This document shows, piece after piece, positions 11,982 to 22,117 of a stretch of 47,534 bases of DNA. This DNA comes from Fragilaria crotonensis (taxonomy: Eukaryota; Bacillariophyta; Fragilariophyceae; Fragilariales; Fragilariaceae). Every line of letters starts with the position of its first letter. Position 1 is the stretch's first letter. The notes below the pieces were generated by a model. The model ran no database searches, had not been told where the DNA came from, and saw nothing but the letters and a program-made list of their open reading frames with translations. The stretch lies in the NCBI GenBank assembly GCA_022925895.1, contig JAKSYS010000498.1:1-47534 (forward strand). Reading direction: 5' to 3'. Made by a program: the position numbers and the translations under genes.

Positions 11982-13012
11982 GCTTTAGATAGGAATCGGT
12001 TGAGGAGGATGGGTAGGGGTGCACAGGCCTATGTAATTCAGCGCAGTATTCAAGGATTGAATTGGTTCAAGGGATCTGCATGAAATGATGTGACATAGCA
12101 ACAGATGAAACGTAGGTGTTGGCACCCGCATTTCTGATTGTTGAGGATGGAAGCCACTCAATGTAGAACGATGTCTGGTTTTGCAGTGGAATGTTATGTT
12201 TCTCGGCACCTGACTGTGGAAAGTCAAGCCCACACGTTGGCGTGAGTTTCAATCTTGAGCCAACATTAGGAGGTTACAAATTCAGTGGTCAACCTCATGA
12301 TGACCAAGCAGGGACGACAGGGCCATCAACAGGTGTCACATCCTGTCGAAGCTTGCCGACAACACCACCAATACTCCTTGCACCAGATCTCGTTCCCATC
12401 ATTGCCAAGTCCCAGCAAACGTATAGCCAAATTCAGCTTATTGGGAGAAGTTGGATTTCAGCGAGTGCAATTCCTTGCCTATCCGTACTCTCAACACAAA
12501 CAGTTTGCTTTGCACTAGATCTGTGATGTAAAAATTACGGGAAACGGCTAAAACGACATTCGAGCGTGATTTAAATAGAAACACCAGTTACATCGCAGGC
12601 TTTTATGATGCCAGCAAGAAGTGACAATGGACACACCAGCTCACTCCAAGAGTGCACTTGAGACTGTGAAAGGCAGTAGGAGTCACACTGGGAAAGGAGT
12701 ATTCTTATGCTGTGAAAGAGTATTGTGGTGAAATTGCGATTGTGCATACAAGCTTGGTGGTGGAATCCAATTCGTCACTCATCAATTGTATCAGCGAACC
12801 ACATTCATTGTCATAAATAGTCTTTAAGATTGCATGTGCCAACAATGCAGAACCTTGGAGAGTCTGTCTTTCTATTAATTAGTTCTTGAATGGAAAGGAA
12901 AGACATACTCTTAAAGGCACCACATAATGTGGAGTAGTAAACTATGATTGTATACAAGTATTGTAGTAGCTGCTACAATACTCAGTACCAGTTGTAGGAG
13001 TTAGCAACTGCT
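11982..13012. other. Spacer 3' of glycosyltransferase copy A
   Basis: The first ~140 bp resemble the DNA 3' of copy B (GGTTCAAG, CAGATGAAA, GTTGGCAC in the same order), so the duplication includes the 3' flank. The rest has no supportable gene; the overlapping plus-strand frames at 12191-12526 have no recognisable domain. Confidence 0.45.
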
Positions 13013-13020
13013 TGCATGCC
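13013..13020. repeat. Target site duplication, left (TGCATGCC)
   Basis: Eight bases directly before the left terminal inverted repeat, identical to 18593-18600. An 8-bp duplication is the hallmark of hAT elements. Confidence 0.85.
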
Positions 13021-13039
13021 CAGAGGTCGACAGTCAACA

Positions 13040-13280
13040 TATGAATATGCATATCGTGTGACTATCCGAACGACTATTTTGGATATGCATATTCATAGTC
13101 ACAGGAATTCAGCGATATTCAATATGTAAAATATGCATAGTCAGTTCGGTCACCATTATGCATATTTTGCAAATATGCATAGTCACACCATCTGCACAAT
13201 ATGCATATTTCCTTAATATGCATAGTCATGCTATACTGAATATGCATATTTTCATGCATATCCAATGCATATTTTTAACA
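13040..13280. repeat. Left subterminal repeats of the hAT element
   Basis: AATATGCATA occurs repeatedly, often followed by GTCA, alternating with ATATGCATATTT. The core TATGCATA is itself palindromic. The same motif recurs only at the opposite end of the element, as expected for transposase-binding sites. Confidence 0.75.
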
Positions 13281-13695
13281 GCAATTCCTGATACTAACAT
13301 AGACCTCTAAGTACAACCTTCCATTTGTACAAGTGCTGATCAAAAATCATCAACCTTTTAACAAAAATGTATGAGAGGGTATCAACAATTTTAAGGATAC
13401 AACCCAAGGAGTCCACAAAAAGGTGCCATTTGGATTGTGTAGAACACCAGCAAAGGAAAGAATCAGGTAGGCAGGAAGTCACTTTCATGCACATCTTTTA
13501 AGGTTAAGGGCTATGATGATTGCAATCTTTTGTGATTCATCTGTCATCAAAGCAAATGTGCAGAAAGAGCACTGTTCCATGTGCAATTGCTACTAGTTCT
13601 GGCAATGATTTCCCGGCATTTTTGATCGCAGCACCACAGGATATAGCACAACACACAACACGCACACCAGGATGGTTGTAAGTTGCAAGTCTAGA

Positions 13696-14266
13696 ATGGC
13701 ACGCGGCAAACATGAAATCTGGAAGAGGTTTGGTGATCCATACCAGCCTGGTGGTCTTGGCAATGACAAGGAATCTTGTCCCAAGTCAAAGTACTGTAAG
13801 TGAATTGCAGCATCTGCTTGGCTTCAAGATCATTGGGACAAGTGCAAGAAGTGTCCACAAGCAAGCCATAGGACAACTGGATGCAGGATTTCAACCATCA
13901 AGGAATAAGAAGGTCGTAAGGTGTCAGATACATTTCTGTGAAGAAGGAGGAACTAGTACTATGAATGCTGCACACCAACAAGGTTCACCATCTAGCTTAT
14001 GGTCAAGTTCGCCTACTGCAGCTACCAGGGGCGCCGCTTCACAGGTAGGATTGAGGGCCATCTCTCCATCTGGCAATACTGACAATACTAGTTCATCATT
14101 GTTTTCTGGCGGATGCCAACACTTTGATTCTCTCAAGAAGGCAGGCACAATTCAGAAGTTAAACGTGCTGTTTGCACCTGCCGTCCATGGAACAACCCCT
14201 TACTCCTTTCGGTCACCCAACATGGAAGGCATTCTTCCATGCATGTTTGATGGTAGTACAGCATAA
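13696..14266 (+). pseudogene. Remnant hAT transposase N-terminus with BED zinc finger
   Basis: From the ATG at 13696 a BED-like finger can be read: GKHEIWKRFGDPYQPGG with its aromatic lead-in, CPKSKYCK, then WLQDHWDKCKKCP. An in-frame TGA at 13801 and TAA at 13906 interrupt it. Beyond that, the frame 13712-14266 carries a Ser-rich linker and LNVLFAPAVHGTTPYSF. This resembles the block after the BED finger in hAT transposases where the protein region begins (alternating hydrophobics, small residues, PF). The RNase H-like catalytic core is absent. BED fingers bind transposon ends, so this fits the element's 8-bp duplications. Stops and lost domains make it non-functional. Confidence 0.55.
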
Positions 14267-14699
14267 CTGTTATGATAGCAGCAGGTTCGCAATGCCCCAT
14301 CCTATCCATGCATGTAGTACTAGTAGGTAGTAGGTACTAAACTTTGCTTAGTACTACTAGCTAATAGTAGCAATACATCAAATGCCGTCAGGGGTTCTCC
14401 CTTACTACAATAAAATGGTCCTAGTGTTTGTACAGTTTTGTATTGTTGTATAGTCAAATCAATTTACTCAATTGTTGGCAAATCTTAATCATTGTACTTG
14501 GTGTACTACCGTAGAACCATATTCTACTACCGGTGTTCAGCAATTTCAGTGGAACAGAAACCAGCACACAGTCTTTTTCCTACACATTGTTTTCCTGCAT
14601 AAGCTAAAGTCAGAGTTAGAGATGAAAAACATAATTCTTAAAGGTTTCTCACTGTTCCCCCCTTGGATTTTTGTATTCCTTACGCAGCAACCCTGACTA

Positions 14700-16690
14700 G
14701 AGAGTGTGACAGTCAATGCACAAGCCCCAAATATACAGGGTGGGTCCCTTGTAATGCAAAATCTGAAGGCTGCATTAGAGATGCAGAACAAATCATCTGG
14801 CAAGGATTGTTAGGGTGTATCAGAAATGTTTTGGCACCCTAGATTTTATGTAGTGAGCTTTCTTATTGGTTGAAACACAAGTCAATGCATGAGCCCCAAA
14901 TATAAAGGGTGCGGGTCCCCTTTGTAATGCAAAATCTGAAGGCTGCAGTTGCAGAACAAATCATCTGTCAAGGATTGTTAAGGGAGTATGAAATGTTTTG
15001 ACCTCCTAGATTTTTATAGTGAGCTTATTGGTTGAAACACAAGTCAATGCATGAGCCCCAAATAAGTGGGTCCCTTTGTAATGCAAAATCTGAAGGCGCA
15101 TTGAGTTGCAGAACAAATCTTCTGATTGTTAAGGGTGTATCAGAAATGTTTTTGACCTCCTAGGATTTTATGTAGTGAGCTTACTTATTGGTTGAAACAC
15201 AAGTCAATGCACGAGCCCCCAACAGGGTTATGGACCCCTTTGTCATGCAAAATCTGATAAATTAGAGATGAGAGAAAATGTTCTGCCAGGGTTTGTCTTG
15301 CATTGATGATACCGACGTATCCATTGATTGAAGTGGGTATATATACCCATTGACTAGTGTGCAATTCATTCTAATTATAATTGTTTATAAAGAAATTTCA
15401 AATGCAGTCAGACATTGCATTACACAGAAATGTACTGTTGTGTTTTGTTGAGTATGTATAGATTGTAATGATGGTATCCTGAGATTCTCTCACCTTATGC
15501 TCATTGACTTCTTGAAGTTTCAATTATGACCCCAAAATGCCAACAATAATACGCAAAAATGATCAATACTCAATGAATTTTGGATTTTGAAAAAATCAAA
15601 ACTGGCATTCACTCCGTCAACAAACGCCTGAAACTCATTAACAGAAGCTCCGGTAACGAAAGTCGATGCTTGGGTTGCTATAGTGCAACTGATACGCTCA
15701 GAACATAAAGTTCTTCTGATTTGTGTAACTACAACACTAGTAGTTAACATGTGATCGCATCCTAAATTTCACAATAACTGATGTCGCTAACACCAACACT
15801 ATCTCCCAAAGCGAATATCGTTGCGGGAGCTTCTGTCAATGAGTCTCAGGCGTTTGTTGACGGAGTGAATGCCAGTTTTTGATTTTTTCAAAATCCAAAA
15901 TTCATTGAGTATTGATCATTTTTGCGTATCATTTTGTTGGCATTTTGGGGTCATAATTGAAACTTCAAGAAGTCAATGAGCATAAAAGGTTGAGAGAATA
16001 TCAGGATACCATCATTACAATCAATACACACTCAACAAAACACAACAGTACATTTCTGTGTAATATTAATGTCTGACTGCAGAATTTTCATTTAAGTGAA
16101 AACCCTTATATAAGCAATTGTGGCAAATTACGTACTGAATTGCACACTAGTCAATGGGTATATATCCACTTCAATCAATGGATACCGTCGGTATCATCAA
16201 TGCAAACTTGACAAACCCTGGCAGAACATTTTTTCTGCATCTCTAATTTAGCCCTCAGATTTTGCATGACAAAGGGGTTCCCGCAACCTGTGTATTTGGG
16301 GGCTCGTGCATTGACTTGTGTTTCAACCAATAAGTAAGCTCACTACATAAAATCCTAGGAGGTCAAAAACATTTCTGATACACCCTTAACAATCATTGAC
16401 AGAAGATTTGTTCTGCAACTCCAATGCAGCCTTCAGATTTTGCATTACAAAGGGGACCCCGCACCCTGTATATTTGGGGGCTCATGCATTGACTTGTGTT
16501 TCAACCAATAAGAAAGCTCACTACATAAAATCCTAGGGTGCCAAAAACATTTCTGATACACCCTTAACAATCCTTGCCAGATGATTTGTTCTGCATCTCT
16601 AATGCAGCCTTCAGATTTTGCATTACAAGGGGACACCCCGCACCCTGTATATTTGGGGCTTCTGCATTGACTTGTGTTTCAACCAATAAG
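14700..16690. repeat. Large imperfect inverted repeat built from ~160-180-bp units
   Basis: The left arm (about 14700-15675) is largely the reverse complement of the right arm (about 15800-16690), around a loop of roughly 100-150 bp centred near 15740. The left arm carries four units marked by GTCAATGCA (14713, 14881, 15043, 15201). The right arm carries three marked by TGCATTGACTTGTG (about 16307, 16484, 16667). The inner 350 bp is single-copy inverted DNA; for example 15523-15640 matches the complement of about 15850-15965. Arms differ by small indels and substitutions, so this is an old inversion and not an assembly fold-back of one read. Confidence 0.85.
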
Positions 16691-18100
16691 TAAGCTGACT
16701 ACAAGACATCCAAGGGTGTTATGAACATTACCAATGCATCTGAAAGAAACATTGACAGGACCATCTTCTGCATATTTAAGTCTGACGACAGAATTTGAAT
16801 TTAGGTGGGAAGCCCCAATCTGCAAAAGTTGTGTACTCCGGGGTTCTGCATGCTGATACTTACTTGCGCAACAGTCAGTTTGTATTGAAAGCTGTTAAAA
16901 TCAATAAGTGTCAACAATACAACCGAAGAAAATTTAACAAACACTGACAGAAAAACTTCTTCATGTCCATAGCTGACCACAGTTGCATTTGAGCACGGAT
17001 CCAACACCTCGTAAGCAAGTATGGATTGCTTGTGAATTAAGTTTACCAGAAGTCAGTTACCATCAATGGGTGTCATCAATACCACAAAAATATAAACTCA
17101 ACAGATCTTGACCGTTTTTTTTTCATTTTCCAGGTTGACTACAGATTTTGCATCTACTTAACTAGGATCCTACACCCAAAATGTGGATTTGTGCATTGAA
17201 TTCAACATGTGCTGATGGGTATGGATAGTAGTACTGACAATCAAAGGGTGCTGTCAATACCCCCAATACATACTTGAGAAACTATCATCACAGCTTGTTT
17301 TTCATTTCTGACATGAGAATTTCCGCGTATTATTTTTATAGCATTCTGGGATTAAGCATGGAATCTTGTTCAAGAAGTCAATGCTGAGCTTGGAAACAAG
17401 TGAAGCTGTTCTAAGGATGCCATAAAAATACAATCAACGCACACCAAGCAACCCACTCCAGTATGATTTTGTTTGATCTCAATGTCTGCCTAATGTTTAT
17501 CATCCATTCAAGTGGAAACCATCGAATGTGCTATAGTTGCAAATTGCCCACTAGCTAGTAGTCAATCGGTTTGCATAATATCCATTACAATCAATGGGTG
17601 TCATCAGTACCGCCATAAAATCTTCATAATTCCTGACAGAGGCATTCTTGCATCTCCATTTCAGCCCTCTGACTTTGCATTTACAAAGGAACTCTGCACC
17701 CAGGACATGTTGTGGGATTGTGGCACATTGACTTGTGAACTAGTCTATGACAAGTAAGCTTTGTACATACAATCCAGGGGAGCCATCAATTATCCCCAAT
17801 GAAGCATTGACAGGACTATTTTTTGCAAGTCTGAACGCAGAATATGAATTAGAATGGCGGGGATTCTGCACCCATAGTTGGGGATTGTGATAATTAACAT
17901 TGATTTGCGCCTCGCACCACACTGGTTAATGGTGCTGGATATTCAAACCTGCTATGAACAAAGAAGAATGTCATCAAAACTAACAGACCAAACTCAACAA
18001 AGTTTCTGCAAAGTCTTATTCAGCAGCATTTACTCTTGTTAGTACCATTTTTTCATCTCAAAGTCCAACCTCAGATTTTGCACCTTAAATTCTTCACCCT
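16690..18100. repeat. Degenerate ~170-180-bp tandem array
   Basis: Diverged units continue outward from the right arm, each with a CAGATTTTGCAT-like block, a TTGACTTGTG or CAGTCAG-like block, and ACAATAC/TCAATG phrases. Similarity fades with distance. The left arm has no equally long extension. Confidence 0.55.
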
Positions 18101-18355
18101 TCCCTGCAAATGAGGCAATGTTGAAGATGAAAATCGGAGGATTGTTTTTTATTTTGGTACGGTCATCATTGTAATCCAGCAGGACGAATCTTCTTGTTCT
18201 CAAGTAAGGGGATTCACATGAATATACAAGAACCAGGAACTGCACTAAGTACTACTGTAGTACAAAGAACAAGGATCAATGAGATAGCTGTTTGTCCAGT
18301 AATAGCCGAGTAACTACTGGTAAATGTCGTACTGAGTACTGGAACACTGGAACTC

Positions 18356-18536
18356 GTAATATGCATATGCACCAAAATATGCATATTTTGCTGATATGCA
18401 TAGTCAACACATTCCAGAATATGCATATTTCTGAAATATGCATAGTCATGTCAATCGCAGATATGCATATTCTTGAAATATGCATAGTCAGAGATCATAC
18501 TATATGCATATTTCCAAAATATGCAAAGTCACGGCG
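18356..18536. repeat. Right subterminal repeats of the hAT element
   Basis: Four or five units of ATATGCATATT(T)-N-AATATGCATAGTCA with ~13-bp variable gaps. They mirror the left cluster. Regular spacing gives a CRISPR-like look, but this is a transposon end. Confidence 0.75.
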
Positions 18537-18592
18537 TGGCTGCAAGTTGAATATCAAAAATAGTCATGAAATCCCGTGACTGTCGACCTCTG

Positions 18593-18600
18593 TGCATGCC
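18593..18600. repeat. Target site duplication, right (TGCATGCC)
   Basis: Identical to 13013-13020 and directly abuts the right terminal inverted repeat of the hAT element. Confidence 0.85.
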
Positions 18601-18878
18601 GGTAATTTAGCTGACAAAACGTTTTCGAAGTCCCGAAAGGCTCTTTTCGTACGGTATGTACATGTGAATAACGCGACCCACAATTGTAAAATTGATGTAT
18701 TTATATTCAATATATATATATTATATACAAAGTCATGCAGTGGGAAGAAATGGACCGAACAAAACTTACATTTCATGTTCTCAGAGTACATATGCAACTC
18801 CAGTACAAGTACGACCGCTCTGGAAGACAAATAGTCATTCATCTTTCACTGATCAACAGAACGGCAAAATCATGGTCG

Positions 18879-20532
18879 ATGAGAAAGCGAAGAATCATCT
18901 TATCTGAAATACAAATTCAATTCAGACGTCACGTACGACCACATTGGCGACATCTCCTGGCAGGAGCTGCGATTCTATTGACGGCTGTAATCGTCTTGAA
19001 CACGTCCAAAGAAACAATCAAATCGGGAGACACCTTGCATAAGAAAGTGATCGCATCGAACAGAGCTCACCAGTTCGACACAGCACGAGCTCCAACGCCG
19101 ACGAATGCAGAACCTGCTGGTGCTGATCTGCATGTGTCAAAATGTGGAATGACCTGGGAAAAGTACTATGCGAAACTCCCGCCAGCGAACCCTGATGATT
19201 CGATGAATCGTCCATTACTATGGACTATCTCTGGTGGTGATGAATACCGTGACAACCTAGGCATCATTTTGGCAAAATGGAAGACGTTGGGCATTGATCC
19301 AGTTTTGGTTGTCGCACTCGACAAACCGTCAGCAAAGGTGGCCTGCAAAATGGGATTCGCCGCTGTTTATTGGGACGCACCCATTGCTTCCTACTCGCGA
19401 GTCGCAGATTCAAGATTCGCAGTCGCAGCATCCATTTGCGATCGAGGATACCGCTCCTTCTTTATTGAAATGGATGTGTTTTGTCGCAAAAATCCCATTC
19501 CCTTGTTCCTCAAGGAAAATAGGGATCTCGTCAGCGTCGGACATGGTGATATTGGCTACGCCGTGAACATTGGGACGTTCTTGGCATCTCCCAAGATGGG
19601 TCCATATTTTCGTGGACTATCGAAAGTACTGAGCTACAGTCTAGAACATCCCAAACACACGAATCAGGCGAACTGGACTGTCGAGTTCTCGGATCAAAAC
19701 ATTTATGAACATTGTCTTCCTCCAGAACGCCAAAACGAAGATGACGACGTTGATTTTTCTCGTTTGAATACTACCTACTCAGCGACACGGAGCGAGCATA
19801 TGACCTGCTTCAGCACTGTCGAAAGTTTAGCAACTTCACGCGCACAGTCCTTCCCCATCACATCATGTCATGTCACGATCCACCCACCATTTACGATTCC
19901 ACGTATTGCATCCATTCTTTGGCATCGCATCCACTGGCACCATTTGCGTACAAATTGGGAGTTGCAAAGTTTTATGGGTGGGATCCACAACCCATCGACC
20001 CCGATGAGAAATTCCTCAAGCTTACTGCCGGGGACATTGAATCCAATAATTGTTGGAATCGTTGCTTCCTCCACGAACCGCGAATGAACGAGTTTACCTT
20101 CTACGACAAGGTGGCCATGTACATTAGTGTTATGGTGGAGATTGCAGAAAGCACAGATCGAACCTTACTTCTGCCTCAATACATTCGTGACAAGGATTCT
20201 TGGGCACTCCCGACGCATGGTATAGTCAACGTGAGAACGTTAGGTGTACCGTATCGAGTTATGCCTCCACACCAATCTCATGATTTCGGGAAGAAGATAC
20301 TGCAGTTGTTTATGCAGCCCACAACTTTTCGAAACGTTTCGTCGCGCCACTGACAAGAGGTATGATGACGTGAAAGTGTTGTCCATTATGAAAATTTGCA
20401 ATGTACGCGATTATAGGCTTGAAGTGCTTGAGACTCGACGTAAGACAATGGGCTGGTGCTTTGACAAGGACCAGAGAATGGTCAAGGGTAATTGGTGGTT
20501 GGATGAGCTTTTGTGAGGCGAATCCCGTGTAG
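18879..20532 (+). pseudogene. Putative type II membrane glycosyltransferase, copy B
   Basis: Paralogue of the gene at 10325, with the same basic N-terminus, membrane anchor, SFFIEMDVF motif and C-terminal blocks. The frame is open further upstream to 18735, but homology with copy A begins near the ATG at 18879, so that start is preferred. Four single-base differences break the frame relative to copy A: a missing G at about 19762, a missing A at about 20290, a missing C at about 20330, and a surplus A at about 20474. Corrected, it ends at the TAG 20530-20532, at the same residues (CEANPV) as copy A. Most base differences between copies are at third codon positions, showing that both were under protein-level selection until recently. 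The hAT element ends 286 bp upstream and may have displaced its promoter. Confidence 0.6.
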
Positions 20533-20844
20533 TATTTAGATGTGGGGTTGGTTGAGGAACGCGCAACTTAAAGAGATATTGGGTTCAAGAGATTCGTACG
20601 GAATGGTTTGGCAGTGCATCAGATGAAATGTAAGAGTTGGCACTCTTGTTTCTTTCCATTAGCATGTTGGTCCTAGTTTATAGTCATGATACAACAATTA
20701 AGTCCGAGTCTTCGAGAACTTACATATGCGTACAGGGATGCATGTCAATGAGATGACAGTTAATCACGTTATGTTTAAATTATTTCATAATTCTCAATAT
20801 CATCTTTTAGTCAAATCATTAATCTCTTTGAACTTTTTGATGCA

Positions 20845-21435
20845 TCAGACTTTCGCAGAGTTGGTCGATACCTCGTGACTGAATGTACATGCATCGCCCT
20901 TTTTACAGGAACCGTTCTTGGTGAAGAACGTACACGCCCTGCTTTTCGTAGTAGATTTTGGTTTCGGTTCTACTTTTTTCGGTTGTGAATCTGCTGTTGT
21001 TGCTGTCGTTGTGGACAATAGTTTCAACTGTTCTTCTGCGGGACGTGCAAATCTACATTTTGGGTGATCCTCGCGTCGTTCCGCACAAAAAAAGAAATAA
21101 TTTCCAATAGCACGAGAATCTCTGGAAACTCTGGATTGTTTGACTTTCTTGATTCGACTTTGCTTTCCACAATAACACAGTGGAGGTTGGATGAGCTGCA
21201 TTTCACGTGCCTGAGCAATATCTTCCGGCGACGGTTCGATGCCAGCTATGAATTCCCGATCAGTGTTTCGTCGCTTTTTCGTTCCCTTGGTCTTCTTGTC
21301 CCTTGTTTCACATTGCTGTATCCAATGTCCCGGTATGCCACATAGATTGCAAGTATAGCCGTCGGGAGGTGTCGACAGCTTGCGTTTTCGTTCATTCTCG
21401 TCAACTCGTGGTGTTACATCCTCTGCTTCTGTCAT
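20845..21435 (-). CDS. Triple zinc-finger protein: CCHC knuckle, GRF finger, CCCH finger
   Basis: An intact 196-residue frame. The CCHC knuckle (CNLCGIPGHWIQQC, about 29-42) fits C-x2-C-x4-H-x4-C. A GRF-type finger spans about 86-132, from PLCYCGK through NYFFFC to HPKCRF. A CCCH finger near the C-terminus (CTFFTKNGSCKKGDACTFSH) fits C-x8-C-x5-C-x3-H exactly. Lys-rich linkers suggest nuclear or RNA-granule location. CCHC and CCCH fingers usually bind single-stranded RNA, and GRF fingers bind single-stranded nucleic acid. I infer an RNA-binding or RNA-processing role; no specific orthologue is recognised. There is no intron and no indel, unlike its neighbours. The ATG at 21435 is the first in frame and precedes an acidic N-terminus. 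Confidence 0.85.
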   Translation of the reverse strand: MTEAEDVTPRVDENERKRKLSTPPDGYTCNLCGIPGHWIQQCETRDKKTKGTKKRRNTDREFIAGIEPSPEDIAQAREMQLIQPPLCYCGKQSRIKKVKQSRVSRDSRAIGNYFFFCAERREDHPKCRFARPAEEQLKLLSTTTATTADSQPKKVEPKPKSTTKSRACTFFTKNGSCKKGDACTFSHEVSTNSAKV

Positions 21436-22117
21436 CGTTATTGCTATGTATCGGAATGTATGAGCATCTGGTTGGTTTTGATGTCATGTTCGTATTTTTT
21501 GATTGGTGTCCTGCGTTCGAGAAGTCGGAATTGCTGTTATTCATTTATATATATATTTCAATAAATAACACAGTAGACAGTACTCCGGTAAGCACGTGCA
21601 CACCGTACTGGCGTACTACAGTACCGTAATCAAGTAATATTCCGAAGTACGAGTAGATGATGACGTATTGGACACGAAAAGTTTACAAAAATCGTAGCGT
21701 CTTCGTAGGAACAAATTTCAATTTCTGAATAGGCCATTCGAAAGATCTTACTGAGTTCTATCGAAATACGTTTCGAGTTTTATAATTCGAATCGACAGTT
21801 GTCTCAGAATTTTTAGTCGCATTTTTGCAGGAATCTCGGCCCAAATTCAAGCTGACTTGATTGGACACGCGGTGATTTGCCTAGTTAAATTATCAACGCC
21901 AGCATACGGTCACTCTGTCACCCAAGTACATAATATTATTGCAGATTTGGAGACGAGAGATCATGCCCTTGAACAATGTCACTGAACAAAACAAAAACTA
22001 AGCAACCCTTCACAGTGTAATTCGATGAAAAGTAAGCAAAGTATTATTGTCTACCGGTAGTGTTGACGAAGTAGTTTAGTATTAGTCCAGTAGTACATAC
22101 TCGGAGTACTAGGCATG
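21436..22117. other. Intergenic stretch
   Basis: No gene recognised. AT-rich, with scattered GTAC and a palindromic CTACCGGTAG at about 22052. The same 10-mer recurs at about 24787, beyond the other end of the transposase gene, but no longer terminal inverted repeat can be built from it. Confidence 0.35.

Larger units (their letters stand above)
13021..18592. mobile_element. Non-autonomous hAT-type DNA transposon, 5,572 bp
   Basis: The ends are perfect 16-bp inverted repeats, CAGAGGTCGACAGTCA at 13021-13036 and its complement at 18577-18592, flanked by identical 8-bp duplications TGCATGCC. The terminal CAGAG fits the YARNG start known for hAT elements. Inside, in order, are TATGCATA-rich subterminal repeats, a broken BED-finger transposase N-terminus (13696-14266), a large inverted repeat (14.7-16.7 kb), a degenerate ~170-bp array to about 18.1 kb, and a second subterminal repeat cluster. 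No hAT catalytic domain or dimerisation region was found, so transposition would need help from another copy. The element lies between the two glycosyltransferase copies, its right end about 280 bp before the copy B start. Confidence 0.88.

Noticed and set aside
12191-12526. Overlapping plus-strand frames after glycosyltransferase copy A
   Set aside because: No recognisable domain, and two frames are equally open.
13040-13280. Short repeats with regular spacers resembling a CRISPR array
   Set aside because: The repeats are palindromic TATGCATA variants, they recur in mirror position at 18356-18536, and they lie directly inside hAT ends in a eukaryotic genome.
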